Shown here in pieces: positions 17,379-26,626 of a stretch of 64,000 bases of DNA. Numbering within the stretch: the stretch's first letter is position 1; each line of letters starts with the position of its first letter. The notes beneath the pieces are model-generated. The model made no database searches and was not told the origin of the DNA. It worked only from the letters and a program-made list of their open reading frames with translations. The position numbers and the translations under genes were made by a program. Location: assembly GCA_943788195.1 (NCBI GenBank), contig CALSPH010000001.1, positions 1,437,595-1,501,594 of the forward strand, given 5' to 3'. This DNA comes from an uncultured Bacteroidia bacterium. GTDB taxonomy: Bacteria > Bacteroidota > Bacteroidia > NS11-12g > UBA955.

Positions 17379-18720
17379 TTAGTGAATAATAATTTTGTGT
17401 GTATAGCTACCTTGATTTGTATTGATTTTTACAAAATAGATGCCTGCATCAAAATCAGCGGTGTTGATAGACTTTTTTAAACTAGATGCATTTACTTTTT
17501 CAGATTGAATAGTTTGACCATTCATACTAATGATGCTATAATTTAATATAGTTTGAATAGCAGATGTTACTTTTAAATTAAGGTTATCGTTTACTGGGTT
17601 AGGATAAATACTCAATTGGCTAAATGCATTTGCAGACGCAATTGAATTTGTCATAGCAGTTTCCTTACTAAAAAAGAAGTTATCTAAATAGTTTATGCTA
17701 CTACCAGCTGGTTCAGAAACAAAGATTATTTGCGCAATGTGAGCACGCGCTGTTAATCCTGTAAAATCAGTCATTGGAATATGGTAATTAACCCATGAGT
17801 CTAATGCAGGAGCATCAAATGATAATTCAAACTCTGAATCATCACCACCTTGGAAAGCTCCATCAGCACCAAAATCAACAAGTTTAAGTTTTAATTTAGT
17901 AGAATTAGGAGTCCACATATCAAAGTTAATGTGTTCCATGTTTGTTGCGTCAATAGTATTTGCACCAGTTGTTTCGATTCCCACAACATCCATTCCTGAA
18001 TATTTTTTTACATAATTACCAGCAACTTGAATATCAGTAAGCGTAGAACTAGACCATCCTGTAAGCCAAGTGTTAACTGTAACATCAGTGTAAGCATTGC
18101 TAAAAAGAGAGATTACGCTATCAGCATGATACACAGGGTCTGCAGCTGCTACTAATGGAACTGATGCCGTTTGTGCCGGTCCAAAAGTGATATTATCAAA
18201 ATAAGAAATATTATCTGATGTTCTTCCTGCTTGAAAATCTGGAAAAATAACGATTTGGTTATAGGTCATAGATTCGTGATTTATTGTTGAGAAATCGAAG
18301 GTTATTTTTTCCCATTCATTTATCTTCGTATTTGCTACTTTTAGCTCGCCTTTTGACCAACCTGTAGAGGTTACCAGTTTAATTCCAACATTACTTATTA
18401 CGGACTTATATACCATTATGGTAATCGTTGAATTACTCGCTGTTATTTGATAGTTTCCTATGTCTGATCCACGCATAGACTCGCAACCTGCATGGGGTTG
18501 ACCCGCTTTACGTGTTGTAAATTTAGCCACCTTGTCGCTCGTGTTAATACCCGTTTTATATGGATTGTCGATGATTTCTAAAATAGGGTTATTGTCGTTT
18601 TCAAAAGTAGTCCAAGTCCAGCTGGCACCGTTACCCCCTGTTTCAAAATCGATTGGGACATTTTGGCCATAGCTTAACTGTTGCTATTAAAAGAGAGAGA
18701 ATTGTAAGTGTAATTTTCAT
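17379..18720 (-). CDS. T9SS-exported glycan-binding protein, one frameshift in the signal peptide
   Basis: Secreted two-module beta-sandwich protein with no catalytic motif. Module A (about residues 20-175) begins VPIDFETGG and ends YFDNITFG. Module B (about 185-340) begins VISLFSNAYTD and ends YLDNFFF. A type A T9SS domain starts at IYPNPVNDNLNL and ends THKIIIH. The natural start is the ATG at 18720 (MKITLTILSLL), but an extra base in an AA run near 18674 breaks the frame. The open reading begins at 18530. Module B recurs in the next gene and in the lipoprotein at 25190. Placement beside beta-glucan genes suggests a surface or secreted glucan-binding role, which is inference. Confidence 0.75.
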
Positions 18721-18745
18721 ATTTGAGTTATTTAAATTTTTAAAT

Positions 18746-18781
18746 AAAAGAGGGTCATAGCGAAAGCAACGACCCTCTTTT
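18746..18781 (-). terminator. Hairpin between the two T9SS binding-protein genes
   Basis: A perfect 11-bp stem (AAAAGAGGGTC and its complement) with a 14-base loop is followed on the minus strand by a T-rich stretch. It should end or attenuate transcription of 18800-20131. I see no TAnnTTTG promoter between it and the ATG at 18720, so read-through may feed the downstream gene. Confidence 0.7.
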
Positions 18782-18799
18782 ACAAATTTGATTGTTAGT

Positions 18800-20131
18800 T
18801 TAGTTAACAACTACTTTGTGCGTGTAGTTACCCCCTTCTGTCCTGAATACAAGATAGTAAACTCCGGCGGCAAGGTTGCTAATCTCGAAAGTTTCATTTA
18901 AAGAAGTACTGTTTACATTTCTGTTAACGATTTCCTTACCTTGAATATCAGTCAATGCAATGCTGTTTATAACTGTTGTGTTGTTGGGTGTATTTACATT
19001 GATTCTTTCCTTTGCAGGATTTGGATAAACAGATGCGCTACTACTTCAGTTTCCAAGCTAGTTGTTGAGCTAGCTGCTTCCTTGTTAAAGAAAAATGTTA
19101 TCAATATAAACTACTCCATCACTATTTGGAGAAGACAAGATTATTTGAGCGATATTATTTTTAGAAGTCATTCCGGTGAAATCGCTTAATGCCATACTGT
19201 GATTATACCAAGTATCTTTTTTATTCGTAACTACTTGCAATTCATCCTCAGTATCATCTCCTCCTCCGTAAGATTCATCGGCACCCCAATTCAACCAATT
19301 TAACTCTAAATGTATCCACATTTGGTGACCAAACAGAAACATTGAAATGAGTCATATTGGTAGCATCCACAAAATTACCAGTACCGGGTTCAATACCTGC
19401 AACACCAAAGCTAGTATATTTCTTTACATCGTTTCCAGCTACTTGCACATCTGAAAGACTCGCTGTACACCAAGGGGCTCTCCAAGTTGCAACAGTAGAA
19501 TCAGTGTAGGTACCACTAAATAGAGAAATGACATCAGTTGCCGGGAAAGTTGGATCTGGAGCAGCAACCATAGGCTCATTCAATGTTACTCCACTAGAAA
19601 ATGTAATATTATCGAAATAAAGTACATTTTCCGCGGTTCGCTCTAAAAAATCTGGTTATAAGGACCATTCGGTCATACGTATTTCCATTTACAGAACTGA
19701 AATCAAATGTTAATTCTTCCCATTCACTTGTTTTTGTGTTAGCAACTTTAATTTCTTTGGCGGTAGAGGGGATTACCCACTTCTTCAAACTTAATTGCTA
19801 CATCACTAACACGTGTTTTCCATACCATTATTTTAACAGTGTTATTGGTGGCATCAAAAGTGAATGAACCAATACTATCAGTAAAGCAAAGTGCCCATGG
19901 TTTTCCATCGGCTCTAGCAGTAAATTTAGCAACCATGGCAGATGCGTTAGGTGCAACCATGTTTGGGTTGGCTACAAATTCGAGAGCCGGGTTAGTTTCG
20001 TTTTCAGATACTTCCCAAGTCCATGGAGCAGCGGCCCCTCACCGCCTGATTCAAAATCGATAGGTGCATTTTGAGCATAACTCATAGCCGATAATAGGAC
20101 AAGAGTACAAAGAGTAGTAATTTTTTTTCAT
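18800..20131 (-). pseudogene. Paralogous T9SS glycan-binding protein, multiply frameshifted
   Basis: Reconstructed across frames, this matches its downstream neighbour module for module: signal peptide with MSYAQ, module A starting APIDFESGG, module B starting VISLFSGTYTD, and a T9SS domain with SVYPNP ending THKVVVN and a stop at 18800-18802. At least seven one-base indels interrupt it. They fall near the A8 run after the ATG (20121-20128), a G4 run near 20035, a C4 run near 19770, an AA near 19655, a G4 run near 19290, a T5 run near 19095, and one missing A near 19050. All lie in homopolymers. It is either a decayed gene or a sequencing artefact over an intact one. Confidence 0.7.
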
Positions 20132-20172
20132 AATTATTTTTTTTTCTGCTCAAAGAAAGGTAAAAAAACCTT

Positions 20173-20220
20173 AAAGTACAAAATACTATAAGTAATAAAG
20201 TAAAAAATACTATAAGTAAT
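20173..20220. promoter_or_regulatory. Tandem 24-bp operator candidate
   Basis: Two adjoining 24-bp direct repeats (20173-20196 and 20197-20220) differ at one base. Each contains the 11-bp core TACTATAAGTA (20184-20194 and 20208-20218). They lie between the divergent binding-protein and regulator genes, and the second copy overlaps where the -33 region of the TACATTTG box at 20231 should be. The core recurs in reverse orientation at 38118-38128. This is probably the binding site of the adjacent Nudix-type regulator. Confidence 0.6.
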
Positions 20221-20230
20221 TTATTTATTA

Positions 20231-20259
20231 TACATTTGAATTCTTGATTTGTACTTTTG
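20231..20259 (+). promoter_or_regulatory. Promoter boxes for the regulator-kinase genes
   Basis: Two TAnnTTTG matches, TACATTTG (20231-20238) and TACTTTTG (20252-20259), lie just before the ATG at 20267. The second would give a nearly leaderless transcript. Neither has a well-spaced TTG, fitting a regulated promoter. Confidence 0.5.
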
Positions 20260-20266
20260 AGTTGCT

Positions 20267-20992
20267 ATGAAAAAATCTAATACATATTATATCACAGAAA
20301 ATGATCAACCCCTTGATGAATATCTAAGTTTTGGTTTATCTGTAGATTGTATTGTTTTTGGTTATCACAAAGGAGAAATAAGGGTTCTTTTGGTTGAAAG
20401 AGATGCTGCACCATTTAAAGGTGATTGGGCTTTAATTGGAGATTTAGTTAATCCGCAATCTGATTTATCGGATTCCGCAAATCATGTTTTAGAACGGTTA
20501 ACGGGACTTAAGGATATTTTTCTGGAGCAATTTTTTACATTTGGTTCAATTAGAAGGCACCCAGTAGGCAGAGTTGTAACAGTAGGTTATTATTCATTGT
20601 TAAAAAGCAAGGATTATCATCCAATTGCATCTTCCTGGGCAAAGTCAACAAAGTGGTTTAGTATTAACGAATTGCCTGAATTAGCATTTGATCATAGCGA
20701 AATTTTGAAAAAGGGAATTGAAACCCTAAAAACCAAAGTGAGATACCATCCAGTTGGCTTTGAGCTTTTACCATCTAAGTTCACTCTTCTAGAGTTGCAA
20801 GATTTATACGAAGCACTTTTGGGATATACTTTTGATAAACCCAATTTTAGAAAAAAGATTTTAAGCATGGATTTACTTATTCCCTTAAATGAGGTGCAAG
20901 AAAATGTTTCACATCGCCCAGCAAAATTATTTAAATTTGACGAGCAACGCTATACGCAGCTAAGAAAAGAGGGGTTTAGTTTCGAATTTTAA
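20267..20992 (+). CDS. Nudix-type transcriptional regulator (NrtR/AraR-like)
   Basis: A 241-residue protein with an N-terminal Nudix-like domain (about 20-150) and a C-terminal winged-helix region (about 155-235, with SKFTLLELQDLYEALLG and NFRKKIL). The Nudix box is degenerate: its stretch GDLVNPQSDLSDSANHVLE lacks the REUxEExGU acidic residues, so hydrolysis is unlikely. NrtR-type proteins in Bacteroidota, such as AraR of Bacteroides, regulate sugar catabolism and sense a sugar ligand with this domain. Here the neighbours point to glucose or beta-glucan control. The sugar kinase gene starts 4 bases downstream. Confidence 0.85.
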   Translation: MKKSNTYYITENDQPLDEYLSFGLSVDCIVFGYHKGEIRVLLVERDAAPFKGDWALIGDLVNPQSDLSDSANHVLERLTGLKDIFLEQFFTFGSIRRHPVGRVVTVGYYSLLKSKDYHPIASSWAKSTKWFSINELPELAFDHSEILKKGIETLKTKVRYHPVGFELLPSKFTLLELQDLYEALLGYTFDKPNFRKKILSMDLLIPLNEVQENVSHRPAKLFKFDEQRYTQLRKEGFSFEF

Positions 20993-20996
20993 AAAA

Positions 20997-21857
20997 ATGT
21001 TATTAGTTGCAGATAGTGGAAGTACAAAATGTGATTGGTTGCTAAGCCAATCAGGGAAAGAGGATGGTAAATTCAGTACTATAGGGTTTAATCCGTATTT
21101 CAGAAATACGGAGAGTATAGAAGCAGAAATACGTAATAATGAGGAGTTGTGCGATGTGGCTCCATCAATTGATCAACTTTATTTTTATGGCGCAGGTATA
21201 AACAGTAAGGAGATGCAAGATGTTTTGCACAGTGCTTTACAAAGTATCTTTATTAATGCAGATCTTGTAGTAGATCATGATTTAATAGGCTCGGTGTATG
21301 CTACCTGTGGCGATAACCCAGGAATTAGCTGCATTTTAGGTACGGGAAGCAATGCCTGCTATTATGATGGAACAAGTGTATATCAAGCGGTTCCCTCCTT
21401 GTCCTATATATTGGGAGATGAGGCCAGTGGTTCTTATTTTGGAAAAAAACTAATTGCCGGATACTTATACAAGGAACTTCCCGCAGAAATTCATAAATCC
21501 TTTGTAGCTGAATTTGGGTTGACAAAAGAAGAAATATTTGAAGCAGTCTATCGAAAACCAAATGCCAATGTGTATTTGGCCAGTTACTCGAAATTTTTGG
21601 GTAAACATAAAGAACATGCCTGGGTAGGAGATATGATATTTAACGGGTTTAATACATTTATCAATACCCATATTGCCAAGTATGAAAACCATCAGGAAGT
21701 ACCTGTGCATTTTGTAGGGTCATTGGCTGTGCATTTTCAAGATATTTTACGAAGCGCCTGCGAAGTTCATGGAATAACCGTGGGAAAAATAATTAAGAAG
21801 CCCGTAAGCAACCTACTCACTTATCACTGGAACGAACTATGCCAAAAACAGTATTAA
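20997..21857 (+). CDS. BadF/BadG/BcrA family sugar kinase
   Basis: A 286-residue ASKHA-fold kinase of the BadF/BadG/BcrA ATPase family, whose close members include N-acetylglucosamine kinases. The phosphate-binding loops are LVADSGSTKCDWLL at the start and CILGTGSNACYYDG near residue 110. ILGDEASGSYFGKKL follows, typical of hexosamine kinases. It is in the same unit as the regulator. In a beta-glucan locus with an adjacent zwf operon, phosphorylation of free glucose is a plausible role, but the family more often acts on amino sugars and specificity cannot be read here. Confidence 0.8.
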   Translation: MLLVADSGSTKCDWLLSQSGKEDGKFSTIGFNPYFRNTESIEAEIRNNEELCDVAPSIDQLYFYGAGINSKEMQDVLHSALQSIFINADLVVDHDLIGSVYATCGDNPGISCILGTGSNACYYDGTSVYQAVPSLSYILGDEASGSYFGKKLIAGYLYKELPAEIHKSFVAEFGLTKEEIFEAVYRKPNANVYLASYSKFLGKHKEHAWVGDMIFNGFNTFINTHIAKYENHQEVPVHFVGSLAVHFQDILRSACEVHGITVGKIIKKPVSNLLTYHWNELCQKQY

Positions 21858-21947
21858 AAGCAGTTTACCCGAATAATGGTTGTTTTAAAGGATCCCAGTT
21901 TTCCTTATTACCCCTCACAGCTCTGTTCAAAACAGCACTAAAATATA

Positions 21948-21986
21948 AACTCAAAATCAATTTAACTCAAAATTAATATACATTTG
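21948..21986 (+). promoter_or_regulatory. Promoter with tandem 16-bp repeat before the glycosidase-barrel gene
   Basis: TACATTTG (21979-21986) is a -7 element 20 bases before the ATG. Immediately upstream are two adjoining related 16-mers, AACTCAAAATCAATTT (21948-21963) and AACTCAAAATTAATAT (21964-21979), covering the -33 position. They are unlike the regulator-gene repeat, so a different factor may bind. Confidence 0.45.
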
Positions 21987-22006
21987 GATTCATTAAAATT
22001 TAAGAT

Positions 22007-25000
22007 ATGCTTAAAAAAGTATTACCCCTGGCAATTTTTCTAGTATCAAACCTTTTTGTTTTTGGTTTCACCAAAGCAGTGAAGGTTTCAGGCCAATCAA
22101 AAATTTCTCAAGTAGTAACGGTCAAAAAAACTGCTGATGGACACACACTGCAAGTAGATGGAAAACCTTTTTTTATTAATGGTATGAACTGGGATTATTT
22201 CCCAATTGGTACAAACTATAATTATAGCTTATGGAAACAACCCGACGATTTGATTAAGTCTGCTCTAGACGCCGAGATGTCCCTGCTTAAAAACATGGGC
22301 ATAAACACCGTGCGGATGTACACAGGTGTTCCAGCTCGATGGATTCAATATATTTATGAGAACTATGGTATCTATACCATGCTGAATCATTCATTCGGCA
22401 GATATGGTTTAACGCTTGCTGGAAACTGGGCCCCAAACACAGATTATTCCAAGCCTTTGGTTCAAGAAATATTGCTTAAAGAAACCAAGGAAATGGTTCA
22501 GACCTACCAAAATACTCCAGGCTTGTTAATGTTCCTTTTAGGAAACGAAAACAATTACGGCCTGTTTTGGAGGGGAGCAGAAACGGAGAACATCCCGATT
22601 GAAGATAGAGAGTCAACCAAAGGAGCTAAGCATTTATATAGCATGTTTAATAAGGCTTCTGTGGCTATGAAAAGTATAAGTAGCACTCATCCTGTGGCTA
22701 TTTGTAATGGAGATTTACTTTTCATGGATATAATGGCTAAGGAATGCACGAATGTAGATATTCTTGGAATTAATGTTTATCGAGGGGTTTCTTTTAGAGA
22801 CTTATTCGATAAGGTAAAAACGAACTATGGTAAGCCCATTGTCTTGACTGAGTTTGGAGCAGATGCCTATAATGCAAAATCCAATCAAGAGGACCAGCCA
22901 TATCAAGCAGAGGTACTTTTGAAAAACTGGAAAGAAATCTACGCAAATGCAGCGGGTATGGGTAAAAGTGGGAACTCTATCGGAGGTTTCACATTCCAAT
23001 TTAGCGATGGTTGGTGGAAAACGGGCCAAACAACTAACCTAGAAGAGCATGATCCAACAGCCTCTTGGCCCAACGGTGGATATACCAATGATTTTGTGGA
23101 TGGCGAAAATAATATGAATGAAGAATGGTTTGGAATATGTGCCAAAGGTAAAACCAATGAGCGAGGCACTTATGAACTTTATCCTCGAGCCGCATATTAC
23201 GCACTTAAAGAAGCGCATAGTTTCAATCCTTACACTGCCGGCAGCCCATCTAGTCTAAATATGATTGACAATATCTCTATTGCAGATGCAATGCTCAGAG
23301 CAAGAGGAGATAAGGCCGCTTTGGATGCGAAAGACAAAGGCAAATTATACCTGAGTAATCTTCAAGCTAATTTCTATACATTCAATACAGGGGGTAGTTT
23401 AATTACCACACCTGCTGCTCCAGATCCAAATAGCACAACCACCTACCCGAGTAATCTCGGATTTGACCATATGCAATCTTTCAATGTGGGAGTAACTGCA
23501 AGACCAGCGCCAAATATGAAGGCCAACGTTCAGTTTAATGCACTGGGGAATGTGGCCACGAATCCAATTGATGAAGTGTTTTATGAAAACAGAGGAAGAC
23601 CCGTAACGGTGCAAACACCCACTGGTCCTCAACAAATTTCTTCAAACAACAGAATACAATTATATAGAGCCAGTTATGAGTGGGATGCGCGCGATTTCAA
23701 ACTCACCGGTTTTTACAGAACCGGACATTATCATTGGGGATACGAAGGCGATTTCTTCGGATTATATCCGGAAGCCAACTACGGCCCAAACATCGATATC
23801 TATAATGGAAATGCACCCTTTGGTTTCGAAATGGAAGGCAAGAAAAATTTGAAAGGATTTAAATTGGCCTTTGGACCTGAACTATGGTGGGGAGCCAACC
23901 CGGCAGTGTTGTTGAAATATAGTAAGGATGTTGCAGGAATGAATGTAACGGGTATTTTCCACGAGGATATCACCCAACGAAACAACTTGCAAAGTTCATT
24001 TGCAGTGCCTATTCCAAAAACAAGAAGAGCCACTCTTGCCCTTGAAAAAAAGATGGAGAAACTGACATTTAATATAGGTGGAATGTGGGGTGGTCAACCG
24101 CTTAACGGAAGAACTTTCCAACTTATACAAGACGATGTGGTTTACGATGATAAGATTCAGAGTAGCGATAATTGGGGTGGTAAAGCAAAACTAACCTATT
24201 CCACTGGTCCTATTCGCTGGTACGGTACTGCCTCCTATATGGGCTTGGTGGCCAATGGTGGTGTAGATCAAACACAAACATTTACCGGATGGAGACTAAA
24301 AGACATTGGGAGTGGGAATATGTACAACGCGCTTACAGGGTTTACCTACAATGTAGGCAAACTGCAAGTGGCACCTAACTTCTTATACCAAAAACCACTG
24401 GCCGCTCCATTACCTGCTACCCTAGCAGCTCCTGCTAGACCAAGAAATATTCTAAGTGATCCATTCTCTGTGAGAGGTAATCGAGAAACCGTAGGTGGCG
24501 AGATCCTTCTTACTTTCGACCCTACACCAGCTACCTGGATGTATGAATGGGATAATGATAGAATGGAAGATGCCAAGTTTGCAATGAGCTTGGGTTTTGT
24601 ATACCGTCATTTGCCTACAATACAAGATGCTGCAATCGGTATTTTGGGTAATGGTCGTACGACCTTTGTATTCCCAGGTTCAGCACCTGCTGTAGACTTA
24701 TGGGAAGTAAATACCAGATTGGTATCCAAAATTAACCCTGAGTTTGGTGTTATCGGAAATATTCTTGTTGGAAACGGCCAAGCAAATGGAGACGATACCA
24801 GAACAATTAACCGTTTTGGTGTAGACATAAGAACCATATACAAAAAGCTTAAACTTGCAACTATTGCTCGATTTAATGATTGGGGACCTTTTGATTATCA
24901 CAGGGATTTTAACCTTACCTATCCGCTCCAATTAATTGGAGATTTATCCTTGGAACTGGGCAAACCAGATTGGTTTGCACTACCAGGAACTAAGATAGGG

Positions 25001-25165
25001 GTAAGATGCACTTATCGCACCTTGGACGATTATTCGAATAGGTACTTCCCAACGGAAAAATTAAACGACTTCGGTGTATGGGTTCCAGACCCAACTGCAT
25101 TTGGATTTCCAAATGGCAATGAATGGGAATTCCGTACTTATATCCAAATTAACATCAACAATTAA
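22007..25165 (+). CDS. Clan GH-A glycosidase fused to a predicted outer-membrane beta-barrel
   Basis: A 1052-residue exported protein. After a signal peptide, residues about 45-425 form a GH2/GH5-like (clan GH-A) TIM barrel. It has a sugar-enzyme opening (VDGKPFFINGMNWDYFP), acid/base Glu181 in LLGNENNYG and nucleophile Glu282 in VLTEFGADAY. Residues about 470-1052 are alternating polar/hydrophobic strands rich in Tyr, Trp and Gly, resembling a porin-like barrel, and end in an amphipathic strand YIQININN. The join lies near residue 430-470. Such a fusion could cut glucan at the surface and admit the products. It heads the unit of glucan genes and no SusC/SusD pair is present. The family number is not certain. 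Confidence 0.75.
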   Translation: MLKKVLPLAIFLVSNLFVFGFTKAVKVSGQSKISQVVTVKKTADGHTLQVDGKPFFINGMNWDYFPIGTNYNYSLWKQPDDLIKSALDAEMSLLKNMGINTVRMYTGVPARWIQYIYENYGIYTMLNHSFGRYGLTLAGNWAPNTDYSKPLVQEILLKETKEMVQTYQNTPGLLMFLLGNENNYGLFWRGAETENIPIEDRESTKGAKHLYSMFNKASVAMKSISSTHPVAICNGDLLFMDIMAKECTNVDILGINVYRGVSFRDLFDKVKTNYGKPIVLTEFGADAYNAKSNQEDQPYQAEVLLKNWKEIYANAAGMGKSGNSIGGFTFQFSDGWWKTGQTTNLEEHDPTASWPNGGYTNDFVDGENNMNEEWFGICAKGKTNERGTYELYPRAAYYALKEAHSFNPYTAGSPSSLNMIDNISIADAMLRARGDKAALDAKDKGKLYLSNLQANFYTFNTGGSLITTPAAPDPNSTTTYPSNLGFDHMQSFNVGVTARPAPNMKANVQFNALGNVATNPIDEVFYENRGRPVTVQTPTGPQQISSNNRIQLYRASYEWDARDFKLTGFYRTGHYHWGYEGDFFGLYPEANYGPNIDIYNGNAPFGFEMEGKKNLKGFKLAFGPELWWGANPAVLLKYSKDVAGMNVTGIFHEDITQRNNLQSSFAVPIPKTRRATLALEKKMEKLTFNIGGMWGGQPLNGRTFQLIQDDVVYDDKIQSSDNWGGKAKLTYSTGPIRWYGTASYMGLVANGGVDQTQTFTGWRLKDIGSGNMYNALTGFTYNVGKLQVAPNFLYQKPLAAPLPATLAAPARPRNILSDPFSVRGNRETVGGEILLTFDPTPATWMYEWDNDRMEDAKFAMSLGFVYRHLPTIQDAAIGILGNGRTTFVFPGSAPAVDLWEVNTRLVSKINPEFGVIGNILVGNGQANGDDTRTINRFGVDIRTIYKKLKLATIARFNDWGPFDYHRDFNLTYPLQLIGDLSLELGKPDWFALPGTKIGVRCTYRTLDDYSNRYFPTEKLNDFGVWVPDPTAFGFPNGNEWEFRTYIQININN

Positions 25166-25189
25166 CAAAACACTTTATCAAAAAATATC

Positions 25190-26602
25190 ATGAAGTTTTC
25201 AAATAAATCAATTGTTTCCATAACCCTGCTAACTACCTTCTTAATGATGACAGTCGGTTGCGAACGAGAAATTTCAGATGAGGCAGTATTGTCCTCATTT
25301 GGCACAACGGCTGAAGTATTTACAGATGATTTCATTGGTCTGGGTGCCGATTTTTATTTCCCTTTTGCTGATGCTAAACCAGATGTATTTTCAGTAGATA
25401 TAACAGAAGGTTTCGAAAGTAACTCATCCATACGAATAGACGTGCCTAATGCTACAGATCCTACGGGAAGTTATGCTGGCGCAATTTTCAGAGTACAAGG
25501 TGCTGGTAGAGATTTGACTCAGTATGATGCTCTTACACTTTATGTAAAAGCATCTCAAGGAGTTGAATTAGGTGATGTTGGGTATGGAATAGACTATCTA
25601 GGTGACAAGTACCAAGCATCTATTAGTGGTGTTAATGTGGGAACAGGTTGGTCTAAAGTAATTATACCCATTCCAGATGCTTCTAAACTATTAGAAGAAA
25701 GAGGCGTTTTTTGGTTCGCTGCGGGTACTCAAAGTACGGGTGGATCAGGTTATACCTTGTGGTTTGATGAAATAAAATTTGAAAAAACAGGAACGGTTGG
25801 TACTCCAAGAGCTACTATTTTCGATGGACAAGACATTAATTCTCAAGCATTTGTTGGATCCACCATACCGATCACTGGACTCCAGACAGTTTTCAATCTT
25901 ACCAATGGACAAGATGTGATGGTGGCAACAGCCCCAAGTTATTTTGGGTTCAATAGTTCGGATACTTCGGTTGCCTCAGTGAATGACCTTGGAGTAGTTT
26001 CAGTAAAAGGAAATGGAAGTGCGGATATAACAGCTGCGTTAGCTGGAAATCAGGCTCAAGGCAAACTTACATTGGGTTCTTCAGGAGCATTGCCTGCCTC
26101 TCCTATACCAACACAACCGCAAGCTAACGTACTCTCACTTTTTAGTGATGCATATACTAGTGCTGTTGGGATCAATTTTGACCCAAGGTTTGGAGGTTCT
26201 ACCACATCTACAACAGAAGTGCAGACTGGCAATGGTAAAGTGCTCGAATATAAAACCAATAACTATACTGGGATTATGTTTGATGACAATCCATTGGATG
26301 GCGCGGGTATGCAGTTTTTACACATCGATGTATATGTGCAGAATGCTGGAGGAAGCATTGGTATCCAAATAAGAGACATTGGGGCTAACAAGACTTTGGA
26401 AACCGATGTTAATACTGGAAATCCAATTGGAGATGACAAAGACTATAGAGAGACCATTGGAGGTTTTACCGCAGGTGCTTGGAAGTCATTTGACATACCC
26501 CTGGCTGGAGGTATAGCAACTCAAAAAGGGAATCTGGGTGCACTTATTATCACAGGAGGCCCTGATTTCATTTTCGATAACCTCTATTTCTTTAAAAACT
26601 AA
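25190..26602 (+). CDS. Surface glycan-binding lipoprotein
   Basis: A 470-residue lipoprotein (signal ending TVGC) with no catalytic motif. A first galactose-binding-like beta sandwich (about 45-205) is followed by a Big2-type Ig domain (about 215-300, with SVASVNDLGVVSVKGNGSADITA). A second sandwich (about 315-470) begins NVLSLFSDAYT and ends FIFDNLYFFKN. The second sandwich shares its opening and closing strands with module B of the two T9SS proteins at 17379-20131. It is likely to hold beta-glucan at the outer surface, replacing the SusD/E/F role. It lies 24 bases after the glycosidase-barrel gene and 24 bases before GH16. Confidence 0.78.
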   Translation: MKFSNKSIVSITLLTTFLMMTVGCEREISDEAVLSSFGTTAEVFTDDFIGLGADFYFPFADAKPDVFSVDITEGFESNSSIRIDVPNATDPTGSYAGAIFRVQGAGRDLTQYDALTLYVKASQGVELGDVGYGIDYLGDKYQASISGVNVGTGWSKVIIPIPDASKLLEERGVFWFAAGTQSTGGSGYTLWFDEIKFEKTGTVGTPRATIFDGQDINSQAFVGSTIPITGLQTVFNLTNGQDVMVATAPSYFGFNSSDTSVASVNDLGVVSVKGNGSADITAALAGNQAQGKLTLGSSGALPASPIPTQPQANVLSLFSDAYTSAVGINFDPRFGGSTTSTTEVQTGNGKVLEYKTNNYTGIMFDDNPLDGAGMQFLHIDVYVQNAGGSIGIQIRDIGANKTLETDVNTGNPIGDDKDYRETIGGFTAGAWKSFDIPLAGGIATQKGNLGALIITGGPDFIFDNLYFFKN

Positions 26603-26626
26603 AAAACACGCTAAGTAAACTAGATA

